This document shows positions 1-8,581 of a stretch of DNA of 64,000 nt, in pieces. The stretch comes from Pseudomonadales bacterium (GTDB taxonomy: Bacteria; Pseudomonadota; Gammaproteobacteria; Pseudomonadales; Azotimanducaceae), in NCBI GenBank assembly GCA_022827245.1, contig JAJDTI010000001.1, positions 35,311 to 99,310 of the forward strand. The letters run 5' to 3'. The notes under the pieces were generated by a model. That model searched no databases and had not been told where the DNA came from. It saw only the letters and a list, made by a program, of their open reading frames with translations. Numbering within the stretch: the first letter of the stretch is position 1; each line of letters begins with the position of its first letter. The position numbers and the translations under genes were made by a program.

Positions 1-948
1 GGGCGACTCGACGAAGAAGCGCCGGCCTTCGAACTGCGGATTGCGCCCCATCTCGTCCATGCGGAACACGGGGCCAGCGATGACGCGTTCCCGCGCCAGG
101 GCATCGAACAGCGCCTGGCGGCTCCACCCGGCCATCCGTTCCTCGACCCGGTCCACGAACCGGTCCTTGAACTTGTGGCGCAGTCCGGCCTGCTGCAGTT
201 CCTCGTCGTCCGCGAGATCCGGCAGACCGAGCACCTCCATCGCCCGCTTCCAGAAGTGGGGACGCGAGATCGGCAGGGCGAAGTACCCGTCGCCGACGGG
301 GACCGGGCCTTCGTTCATGTCCACGTGCTCGCGCCGCGACCATATGAAACCGGCGGTCTGGACGCGCAGCGGGGCCGGCGCGAAGGTGGACACGAGGGTC
401 TCGAACTCGGAAACGTCGACGAGCTGTCCAGGGGAGTCGTTGGCGAGCCGCTCGATCAGGGCGCACACGACCGTGCCCCAGGCCACGGTCCCGGCCTGGA
501 AGGACGCCTGGTAGCCGCTGCCCTTGAGCGGCGGCCGGCCCGCGAGGCCGTTGACGGAAGCCCATCCCGAGCGCGCCGCGGCCGTCAGGTCGTTCCCCGG
601 GAGGTCGCGGTAGCGGCCCGTGAGTCCGTGGGGCGTGATGGCGCAGACGATCGCGCGCGGGTGCGCCGTAGCGAGGTCCGACGCATCGAGACTGCAGGTG
701 ACGATAACGTCCGCCGTTTCCAGGAGCGCCGCTTCGCCGGACGGGACCGACGCCTTGTTGGCGAGGAAGTACCGGGCCGCGACTGACCGTCCCGCGGCGT
801 CGAACGGGGGATGGCGGCGCAACGGGTGTCCACCCGGAGGCTCTACCGCCAGGACCTCCGCACCGAAGTCGGCGAGCAGCCGCGAGCACCAGGCCGTCGC
901 GGCACGCGTGCCGAGGTCGACGACACGGATTCCGTGCAGGGTGAGCAT
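1..948 (-). CDS. CaiB/BaiF family CoA-transferase (partial, runs off window start)
   Basis: Minus-strand reading from ATG at 948: MLTLHGIRVVDLGTRAATAWCSRLLADFGAEVLAVEPPGG...; absent from the ORF track because it has no stop inside the window. Confidence 0.85.
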   Translation of the reverse strand, partial: MLTLHGIRVVDLGTRAATAWCSRLLADFGAEVLAVEPPGGHPLRRHPPFDAAGRSVAARYFLANKASVPSGEAALLETADVIVTCSLDASDLATAHPRAIVCAITPHGLTGRYRDLPGNDLTAAARSGWASVNGLAGRPPLKGSGYQASFQAGTVAWGTVVCALIERLANDSPGQLVDVSEFETLVSTFAPAPLRVQTAGFIWSRREHVDMNEGPVPVGDGYFALPISRPHFWKRAMEVLGLPDLADDEELQQAGLRHKFKDRFVDRVEERMAGWSRQALFDALARERVIAGPVFRMDEMGRNPQFEGRRFFVESP

Positions 949-1237
949 CCGGGCGATGATACCGCTCGCTCACAGGGGACGCGCTTGTGGCGTCCCGTCC
1001 TGAATTCGTGCAAGGTGCCGACCTCGCGCGGCAGACGGGTCAGGGAACATCGCACCACAACATCTGCGACGGGCCGCACGGCTCGCCCTCTGCTGCACCC
1101 TGCTCGCGGCCGCCGTCGCCCACGCCCGGCCACCCAACGTCGTCCTCATCCTCGCCGACGACCTGGGCTTTGCGGACATCGGCGCGCACGGGTCGGAGAT
1201 CCACACGCCCCACATCGACAGCCTCGCCGCCGAGGGC

Positions 1238-2632
1238 ATGCGTTTCACCAGCTTCTACAACATGTCCAAGTGCGAGACCACGCGGGCCGCCATATACACG
1301 GGGCTGGTCACGGAGAAACGCCACGCCGCAAACGCGCAGACCCTCCCCGAACTCCTGCGGGGCGCGGGGTACCACACGGTCATGGTCGGGAAGAAACACT
1401 TCCGGGACTGGGCGTCGGACCTCCTGCTCGAACGCCGCCCGTTCGACGATGCGCTGACCTTTTACGGCCTCGCGCCCTACTTCGAGAGCCCGGACGGCAC
1501 GTGGGACGGAGAGTGGCACAGGCCCTTCCTCCTCAACGGCGAGGAGCTGCTCCCGGAGCAGATGGACGTCGAGCGCGAGCCGTTCTACCAGACGGACGCG
1601 TTCACCGACTACGCGCTCCGGTTCCTGGACCAGGCCCACGCGACCGGCAAGCCGTTCTTTCTCTACCTGCCCTACCACGCTCCGCACTATCCGCTGCAGG
1701 CGCGCGAGGAGGACATCGCGCGGTATCGGGACACGTACCGCGCCGGCTGGGACGCCATCCGCGCCGAGCGGTTCCGCCGCCAACGGGAGCTCCGCGCCGT
1801 GCCGGCGAACGCGCGCCTCAGCCCCCCCGAGGACAACATCAACCGCTTTCGCGCCCCCTACCGCGGAGACATCTACCGCTACCGCCCCTGGGACGAGGTC
1901 GAGCCGGCGGAGCAGGACGCGCTGGCCCTCGAGATGGCCGTGTTCGCCGGGATGGTCGACCGGCTCGACCGCAACATCGGGCGCGTGCTCGACAGGCTCC
2001 GGACCCTCGGGGTGGAGGACGACACGCTCGTTCTGTTCCTGGCCGACAACGGCTCCTGCCCGTACGACAGCAACGAGGATTTCGCGATCCCGCCGGGCGG
2101 CCCCGGCTCGTTCCGCACGCTGAGCGCGGCGTGGGCGAACGTCGGCAACACGCCCTGGCGCTACTTCAAGCAGTACGGCCACGAGGGCGGGTCACACACC
2201 CCGCTCCTGGCGCGCTGGCCCGCGAGAATCCAGCCCGGCACGACGGACGCGCCCGCGCACGTCGCCGACCTGCTGCCGACCCTGCTGGACGTCGCCGGGA
2301 CCGAGTATCCCGCCACGGCGGCGGGCAATCCGACCCCTACCCTCGACGGCGCCAGCCTGCTGCCCGTCCTCGACGGCGGCTCGCGTCCGCAGCCGGAGTT
2401 GATGATCTCCGGCTTCACCGAGCGGTTCCGCATGGTGCGGATGGGCGACTGGAAGATCGTGCGGGTCAACGCCGAATCCTGGCAGCTCTACCACCTCCCG
2501 AGCGACCCGACCGAACTCGATGACCGCGCCGCCTCGGAGCCTGCGCTGCTCGAGGAACTCGTCGCCCGATACGAGGCCTGGATCGACGAGCACGGTGCGG
2601 TGATGCCCCTGTACGACGAGGTAAACCGATAG
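1238..2632 (+). CDS. Sulfatase / arylsulfatase family hydrolase
   Basis: ORF with CETTRAAIYTG motif and LFLADNGS; the conserved N-terminus (RPPNVVLILADDLGFADIGAHG) lies in frame upstream from about 1121, but no ATG/GTG/TTG is available there. Confidence 0.85.
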   Translation: MRFTSFYNMSKCETTRAAIYTGLVTEKRHAANAQTLPELLRGAGYHTVMVGKKHFRDWASDLLLERRPFDDALTFYGLAPYFESPDGTWDGEWHRPFLLNGEELLPEQMDVEREPFYQTDAFTDYALRFLDQAHATGKPFFLYLPYHAPHYPLQAREEDIARYRDTYRAGWDAIRAERFRRQRELRAVPANARLSPPEDNINRFRAPYRGDIYRYRPWDEVEPAEQDALALEMAVFAGMVDRLDRNIGRVLDRLRTLGVEDDTLVLFLADNGSCPYDSNEDFAIPPGGPGSFRTLSAAWANVGNTPWRYFKQYGHEGGSHTPLLARWPARIQPGTTDAPAHVADLLPTLLDVAGTEYPATAAGNPTPTLDGASLLPVLDGGSRPQPELMISGFTERFRMVRMGDWKIVRVNAESWQLYHLPSDPTELDDRAASEPALLEELVARYEAWIDEHGAVMPLYDEVNR

Positions 2633-2641
2633 GGCGACCCC

Positions 2642-3499
2642 TCACAGGAACGCTTCGACGGTCTCCAGGAACGCGTCGAGCTGGTCGTGATGCGTCCAGT
2701 GCCCGGCGTCGCCGATTTCGACGAGCCGGACGTCCCGGAAGTGCCGCAAAGTGTCGTGCTGGCCGATGCGGTGACCGTAGCCCCCCTTCGAGTTCACGAT
2801 CAGCACGGGACAGGCGATGCGTTCCCAGAGGCGCACCGTGTCCTCGCGCGGCACGTCGTAGGGATACCGGGTGCGCGTGTAGTTGTCGAACTTCCAGGTG
2901 AACGTGCCGTCCTCGTTCTGGTCCGCGCCGTGCACGGTGAGGTGCCGGGCCTGCTCCGGGCTCAGGTGCGGATTGGTCTCCTGCATGCGCCGGTCGGCGG
3001 CGTCGAGGGACGGATAGCGACGCGGGGTGCGCCCGGCGAGCGCGTAGTTGGAGGAGATCCAGTTCCGGAGGCGTTCGTGCGGCGGTGCGCTGGCCCGGTC
3101 CGGGTGGAGGCCGACTCCCTCGACGATCACGAGCTTCGCGACGGCCTCGGGGAAGATGCCCGCATAGAGCGCCGCGATCGTGCCCCCCATGGAGTGGGCG
3201 ACCAGCGTCACCGGCTCGAGCTCAGCCTGCCGCACGAGCTGCGCGATGTCCTGGACGTACTCCAGCCACGCGTAGCTGCTCCCGCGGGTCCATTGCGAGT
3301 CGCCATGGCCGCGCAGGTCCGGAGCAATGACGTGGAAGCGTCCCCGCAGGCTCCGGGCTACCCAGTCCCAGCTATGACACTGGTCGTGGATGCCGTGCAG
3401 GAGCAGCAGGTGTGGAGCTCCGGGGTTGCCCCAATCCAGGTAGTGCAGCCGCAACCGCTGCGAGAAATAGCTGTGGGAGGTCGGGTTGCCGTAATCCAT
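2642..3499 (-). CDS. alpha/beta hydrolase
   Basis: LLLHGIHDQ, DLRGHGDS, VAHSMGG motifs. Confidence 0.88.
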   Translation of the reverse strand: MDYGNPTSHSYFSQRLRLHYLDWGNPGAPHLLLLHGIHDQCHSWDWVARSLRGRFHVIAPDLRGHGDSQWTRGSSYAWLEYVQDIAQLVRQAELEPVTLVAHSMGGTIAALYAGIFPEAVAKLVIVEGVGLHPDRASAPPHERLRNWISSNYALAGRTPRRYPSLDAADRRMQETNPHLSPEQARHLTVHGADQNEDGTFTWKFDNYTRTRYPYDVPREDTVRLWERIACPVLIVNSKGGYGHRIGQHDTLRHFRDVRLVEIGDAGHWTHHDQLDAFLETVEAFL

Positions 3500-3583
3500 G
3501 GAGTAACGCCCACCGCGCCAGCGCGACCGGCGCGGATTATTCCATGCGCGGTCCCAGGGGCTTCAACTCCCGGCGTCCTTGCA

Positions 3584-4477
3584 TCAGGCGGCGGCTTCGG
3601 CCGCTCCCTCGCCCAGCGCCGCCGCCGCGGAGCGCGCAAACGCGTCCGTAAGGGCCCGGGTCATCTCGCGAACCCGCGTGCAGGAGCGCAGGTCGGGGTG
3701 CATCAGGACCCAGATCTCGCACCCCGCGAGCGGCGGTGCTGCGCCGATGCGGACCAGCAACGGGTCGGCGTCGCCCAACGAACAGGGCAGCGGACCGATG
3801 CCGACACCCGAACGCAGCGCCGCCGACTGTGACGCGAGGTCGTGGCAGCGGCCGCCTACGGGCACGCCCGGGAAATCCCTCTGGCGGAGGTCGCTGCGCA
3901 GCTCGGGCGGACCCTCCAGCTCGATCCAGCGACACGCCTCTCCCGAGGCCCGTCGGCGGGACCACTCGAGGGTCCCGTACGCCGCGAGCATGAGCCGGCC
4001 CAGCGACCGGCCAACCAAATGTCCCGGCGGCTGGTCGGTGATGAACAGGCCGCAGTCCGCCTCCCGGCGTCCCACGTCGGGCCGCGCCGCCAGCGGCGCG
4101 AACTCGATGTCGACCTCCGGGAAGCGCTCCCCGAACTCCGCGACCGCCGGCATCGCGACACTCGCCAGCGCGTCCGGCACCCACAGCCGCACGCAGCCCG
4201 CCATGCGCCGGTCGCTGCCGCTCACGGCGCGTTCAATGTCCCCGATACGCTCGGCCACGCCCTCCACCCGCTCCAGGACATCCTGGCCGGCGGGGGTGAT
4301 CAGCAGCCCGCGGGGCCCGCGGTTGAAGAGCTTGACCTCGAGCCGCCGCTCGAAGTGTTCCAGTCGCCTCGTTACGGTGGAAGCGTGTACCCGCAGCAGT
4401 TCGGCGGCCTGCCGGACCGAACCGGCCTTGGCGAGCACCGCGAACATCCGCAGGTCGTCCCAATCCAGGTCACGCAT
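3584..4477 (-). CDS. LysR family transcriptional regulator
   Basis: N-terminal HTH: DDLRMFAVLAKAGSVRQAAELLRVHASTVTRRLEHFERRL. Confidence 0.9.
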   Translation of the reverse strand: MRDLDWDDLRMFAVLAKAGSVRQAAELLRVHASTVTRRLEHFERRLEVKLFNRGPRGLLITPAGQDVLERVEGVAERIGDIERAVSGSDRRMAGCVRLWVPDALASVAMPAVAEFGERFPEVDIEFAPLAARPDVGRREADCGLFITDQPPGHLVGRSLGRLMLAAYGTLEWSRRRASGEACRWIELEGPPELRSDLRQRDFPGVPVGGRCHDLASQSAALRSGVGIGPLPCSLGDADPLLVRIGAAPPLAGCEIWVLMHPDLRSCTRVREMTRALTDAFARSAAAALGEGAAEAAA

Positions 4478-4495
4478 CGTTCGATATCCTCAATG

Positions 4496-4550
4496 ACGCA
4501 ACGCTACGTTGCGTTGTTACCATATTGCACGCGGCGTTACCACAGGTAAC
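4496..4550. promoter_or_regulatory. Inverted repeats in divergent LysR/enoyl-CoA hydratase intergenic region
   Basis: ACGCAACG-CTA-CGTTGCGT (4496-4514) and GTTACC-ACA-GGTAAC (4536-4550) are perfect inverted repeats; ACGCAACG recurs at 4561-4568. Confidence 0.6.
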
Positions 4551-4580
4551 ATACGCATCAACGCAACGAACCCCTCCCCT

Positions 4581-4629
4581 AGTAGGCTGCGTAGAACCCG
4601 CCCCCCGGGTTCTCCAGCCTACTTTTTTT
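4581..4629 (+). terminator. Rho-independent terminator-like hairpin in 5' leader
   Basis: AGTAGGCT...AGAACCCG-ccccc-CGGGTTCT..AGCCTACT followed by a T tract. Confidence 0.75.
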
Positions 4630-4682
4630 GTGCCCGCCATTCGGGCGACGATAAGGCTCCTGCCGTCGCGACCGGGAAGGGC

Positions 4683-5471
4683 ATGGCCGAGCACTACGAG
4701 AACCTCACCGTCGAACGGGACGGACACGTCGCCGTCGTCACGTTCAACCGGCCCAGCAGGGCGAACGCCCTCGACCACGCGCACCTGGTCGACATCGAGG
4801 CGGCCGCCCTGTCCTTTCGCGAGGACGCCGACACCCGCGCGATCGTCTTCACCGGCGCCGGCAAGCACTTCTCCTCCGGGCACGACCTGGACTCGAGGCC
4901 GCCCGACGGCGACCTGGTCCGCCGGCGCCGCACGGCACGCATGGGCGAACGCGCCGTGCAGGCGTTGCAGGACATCGACCAGATCACCGTCGCCGCGTGG
5001 AACGGCGCCGCGATGGGCGGCGGCGCCTGTCTCGCCACCGCGCTCGACCTGCGCATCGGGGCGGACGACTGCTTCATGCAGTATCCGGAGATCGACATCG
5101 GCGTGAACCTGATGTGGAAGAGCCTGCCCCTCATCACGCACATCGCCGGGCCGTCCCGCGCCAAGCGCCTGGTCGTCGGCGGAGAGCGGGTCCACGCGGA
5201 GACGCTCCTGGCCTGGGGCGTACTCGACGAACTCGTCCCGCGGCCGCAGCTCCTCGACCGGGCGCTGGAAGTCGCGGCCTTCTATGCCGCCAAGCCGCCC
5301 ATCGCGGCACAGATGATCAAGCGCAGCGTCAACGCGATCGTGTCCTCCCTCGACACGGCGGTGATGCACATGGACGTCGACCAGAACCTGCTCACGGCGA
5401 TGACGGAGGACCGGCGCGCGGCCATCCAGGCCTACCTCGACAAGACGAAGCCCACTTTCACGGGCAACTGA
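4683..5471 (+). CDS. enoyl-CoA hydratase/isomerase family protein
   Basis: Crotonase fold: VTFNRPSRANALDHAHL, FSSGHDL, AAMGGGACLATALDLRIGAD. Confidence 0.88.
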   Translation: MAEHYENLTVERDGHVAVVTFNRPSRANALDHAHLVDIEAAALSFREDADTRAIVFTGAGKHFSSGHDLDSRPPDGDLVRRRRTARMGERAVQALQDIDQITVAAWNGAAMGGGACLATALDLRIGADDCFMQYPEIDIGVNLMWKSLPLITHIAGPSRAKRLVVGGERVHAETLLAWGVLDELVPRPQLLDRALEVAAFYAAKPPIAAQMIKRSVNAIVSSLDTAVMHMDVDQNLLTAMTEDRRAAIQAYLDKTKPTFTGN

Positions 5472-5531
5472 ACGCACGGGCAACTGAACGCGCTCTTATC
5501 ATCCCGAACATCACCCGGAGACACACCACCG

Positions 5532-6362
5532 ATGACCGCCATCGACACCGGCACGAACGAGCTGCTCTGCGACCTCGAGGAGGGTGTCGCCACGATCACC
5601 CTCAACAAGCCGCACAAGCGCAACGCCCTCGGCGACATCCTGACCCCGGCCCTGCGCGCGACCCTGCTCACGCTCGAGGAGGACGCCCGCTGCGGCGCCG
5701 TCGTGATCACCGGTGCGGGCACCGCGTTCTGCGCCGGCGGGGACGTGTCGGGCATGGGTGGGCGGTCCGCACCGGATCCGGACGCCCCCAGGCCCTCGTT
5801 CGAGGACGGCGTGCGCACCCTGATCCGCAAGCAGGAGACGCTGACCCTGCGCCTCCACGAACTCGCGAAGCCGACCATCGCCGCCCTGCCCGGACCGGCC
5901 GCCGGCGCCGGACTCTCGATCGCCCTCGCGTGCGACCTGCGCGTCATGGCGGACTCCGCCTTCATCACCACGGCGTTCGCGAACATCGGGCTCTCCGGCG
6001 ACTACGGCGGGAGCTGGCTCCTGACGCAGCTCGTGGGGCCCGCCGTAGCCAAGGATCTGTACCTGACGGCACGCCGCGTCGGGGCCGACGAGTGCCTCGC
6101 CCTCGGCCTCGCCAACCGCGTCGTGCCCTTCGACGACCTGCAGGACGAGGCGCGCACCCTCGCCGCACAGATCGCGAACGGCCCACGCACGGCGCTCCGG
6201 TACATGAAGGAGAACCTGAACCGCGCCCTCTCGGCGGACTTCCGCACCTGTCTCGCCATGGAGGCCGACCGCATGTCGCGCAGCGCGCAGCACGAGGACC
6301 ACCGGGAGGCGGTGCGGGCGTTCCTCGAGAAACGGGCGCCGCGGTTCGGGCATCCGGGATAG
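5532..6362 (+). CDS. enoyl-CoA hydratase/isomerase family protein
   Basis: ITLNKPHKRNALGD, FCAGGDVSGMG, GPAAGAGLSIALACDLRVM. Confidence 0.88.
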   Translation: MTAIDTGTNELLCDLEEGVATITLNKPHKRNALGDILTPALRATLLTLEEDARCGAVVITGAGTAFCAGGDVSGMGGRSAPDPDAPRPSFEDGVRTLIRKQETLTLRLHELAKPTIAALPGPAAGAGLSIALACDLRVMADSAFITTAFANIGLSGDYGGSWLLTQLVGPAVAKDLYLTARRVGADECLALGLANRVVPFDDLQDEARTLAAQIANGPRTALRYMKENLNRALSADFRTCLAMEADRMSRSAQHEDHREAVRAFLEKRAPRFGHPG

Positions 6363-6381
6363 CGTCACAACGGAGTACGCC

Positions 6382-7401
6382 ATGGAACAGCGACGCATCG
6401 GCAACACGGACCTCGTGACCTCCGTCATTGGGTTCGGCACCTGGGAGATGAGCACGACGATGTACGGCGACATCGACGTGGACGAGGCGGACCGCGCGGT
6501 CAACCTCGCGATCGACCACGGCATCACGCTCTTCGACACGGCGGAGGTCTACGGGCCCTTCCACTCGGAGGAACTGCTCGCGAAGGCCCTGGGCGCGCGG
6601 CGCAAGGACATCGTGCTCGCCACCAAGGTCGGCTTCCGCTACGACCCGGAGACGCAGCGCGTGAACGGCCTGGACTCGAAGCGGGAAAACGTCATCGCCC
6701 GCACCGAGGGTTGTCTGCGGCGGCTCGACACGGACGTCATCGACCTGATGATGATCCACTGGCCGGACCATGACACGGCCCTCGAAGAGACCGTCGGCGC
6801 GCTCGAGCAGCTCAAGCGGGACGGGAAGATCCGCTACTACGGCGTCTCGAACTTCGACGTGGCGATGCTGGACGAATGCCAGCGGCACGGTGCGCTGGCC
6901 GTCAACCAGGTCGGCTACCACCTGTTCGACCGGCGCATGGAGGCCGAAGTGCTGCCGTGGTGCGACGCGAACGACGTGGGCTACATGGCGTACGGCTCAC
7001 TCGGGTTCGGTCTCCTCACGGGAGCTTTCACCCCGGAGACCACGTTCGCCGAGCACGACTGGCGCCGTCGCGGCAACGCCTTCGACCTGCCGCTCTTCGA
7101 GCGGGAGCCGTTCCTGGCCGAGATCCGGGTGTGTAACCGCCTCAAGGAACTCGCCGCCGACCACGGGCGGTCCGTGGCGCAGCTCGCGCTCGCGTGGGTG
7201 GTCGGCCATCCCGCGGTGAGCGTCGCCCTCGTCGGCATGCGCAACGAGCACGAACTCCAGGAAAACGTGGCGGCGGCGGACTGGCGGCTCACGGACGCGA
7301 TCCGGGCGGACATCGACCGCGTCTTCGAGGAGGAAGGCGTGCCGACGCATGTCGATACGCCGCAGGCGCTGTCGCCGCCGGGGCTGCGGCGGAGGGCGTA
7401 A
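6382..7401 (+). CDS. aldo/keto reductase
   Basis: GFGTWEMS, ITLFDTAEVYGPFHSEELLAKAL, IRYYGVSNF. Confidence 0.92.
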   Translation: MEQRRIGNTDLVTSVIGFGTWEMSTTMYGDIDVDEADRAVNLAIDHGITLFDTAEVYGPFHSEELLAKALGARRKDIVLATKVGFRYDPETQRVNGLDSKRENVIARTEGCLRRLDTDVIDLMMIHWPDHDTALEETVGALEQLKRDGKIRYYGVSNFDVAMLDECQRHGALAVNQVGYHLFDRRMEAEVLPWCDANDVGYMAYGSLGFGLLTGAFTPETTFAEHDWRRRGNAFDLPLFEREPFLAEIRVCNRLKELAADHGRSVAQLALAWVVGHPAVSVALVGMRNEHELQENVAAADWRLTDAIRADIDRVFEEEGVPTHVDTPQALSPPGLRRRA

Positions 7402-7404
7402 CGC

Positions 7405-8580
7405 CTACTCGTCCGACGGAAAGAGGCGCAGCCACTCCATCGGTCGCCCCTCCGACTGTGCCGGCGGCTCGACATCGAGCAACGCCGCGATCGTGGCTGC
7501 GAGGTCGACATGGCGCAGTTCGGTCGGCTCCGCATCCGCGTCGACGCCCCGTCCCAACGCGAAGAACACCGCCTGCATGTCGGGTAGCTCCGGCGGATAG
7601 CCGTGCGTTCCACCCAGGCGGGCGTAGCGTTCCGTGAGCACGTACGGCGGCACCGTGGTGACGAGCAGGTCTCCATTGCGGCCGGGCCGCGCCAGCCGGA
7701 AGTCCTCGGGCAAGGCGTCGAGCCGGTGGACGCCGATGTCCCGCACCTCGCTCAGGATGGCCTCCGCCTTCCCGAGATCCTCCCGTTCGTCGAGATACAC
7801 GCGCGCTACCGCGCCCCCGATCACCATGGCGTCCACGCCGCCGTCATCCAGGATCGACTCGATGTCGATGAGCTCTCCGACCGCCGTCATGCCGTGGTCG
7901 CTCACCAGGATCAACGTGGTCTCGGGCCACGCCTCCCGCTGGTCCAGGCCCGCCAGCAGGCGCTGCAACTGCGCGTCCTGCCGCCCGAGCTGGCGCACCA
8001 CCGCCGGATGGTCCGGCCCGCGCTCGTGTCCGACGGTGTCGGCGCCGGCCCAGTAGCTCATGATGAGCTGGGGACGCTCGTCGTCGGGGAGGTCGAACCA
8101 CTCGAGGATCCTGTTCACCTTCACGCCTTCCGGCCTGCGGCCGTCGAACGGCGCGACCCGGTAGCGGGTTCCCCGCCCGCGCCAGTCGCTCTCGGACCCG
8201 ACCCAGAAGTAGGTCGCCACGTCGATGCCCTGGCGCTGCGTCGAGATCCACACGGGCTCCGCCTGGATCCAGTCCGCGTCGCCCACGTCGTAGCGTGCGC
8301 CGTCGTCGAAGAAGACGTTGTCCACGATGCCGTGGACGTCGGGATAGGTCCCGGTGGCCATCGACACGTGCGAAGGGAAGGTGTTGGAGGGATAGACGCC
8401 CACGAGCCGGGCCCGTACGCCCTCGCGTTCGAGGCGTGCAAGGCCCGGGAAGTCCCCGCGCTCGGGATAGTCGTGGCGCACGCCGTCCCAGGACAGCACG
8501 ATCACCGTCGTCTCGGCCGCCGCGCACCAGGCGAGCGCCCATGCGGTCGCCGCGGCGGCCAGCCAGCCCGGCGACGACAC
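7405..8580 (-). CDS. alkaline phosphatase family / ectonucleotide pyrophosphatase-phosphodiesterase-like protein
   Basis: VLSWDGVRHDY, SNTFPSHVSMATGTYPDVHGIVDN, LVSDHGM. Confidence 0.85.
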   Translation of the reverse strand: MSSPGWLAAAATAWALAWCAAAETTVIVLSWDGVRHDYPERGDFPGLARLEREGVRARLVGVYPSNTFPSHVSMATGTYPDVHGIVDNVFFDDGARYDVGDADWIQAEPVWISTQRQGIDVATYFWVGSESDWRGRGTRYRVAPFDGRRPEGVKVNRILEWFDLPDDERPQLIMSYWAGADTVGHERGPDHPAVVRQLGRQDAQLQRLLAGLDQREAWPETTLILVSDHGMTAVGELIDIESILDDGGVDAMVIGGAVARVYLDEREDLGKAEAILSEVRDIGVHRLDALPEDFRLARPGRNGDLLVTTVPPYVLTERYARLGGTHGYPPELPDMQAVFFALGRGVDADAEPTELRHVDLAATIAALLDVEPPAQSEGRPMEWLRLFPSDE

Positions 8581-8581
8581 G

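Noticed and set aside
811-2523. Long + strand ORF (570 aa) over the sulfatase
   Set aside because: Arg/Pro/Ala-rich shadow frame; the sulfatase motifs are in a different frame.
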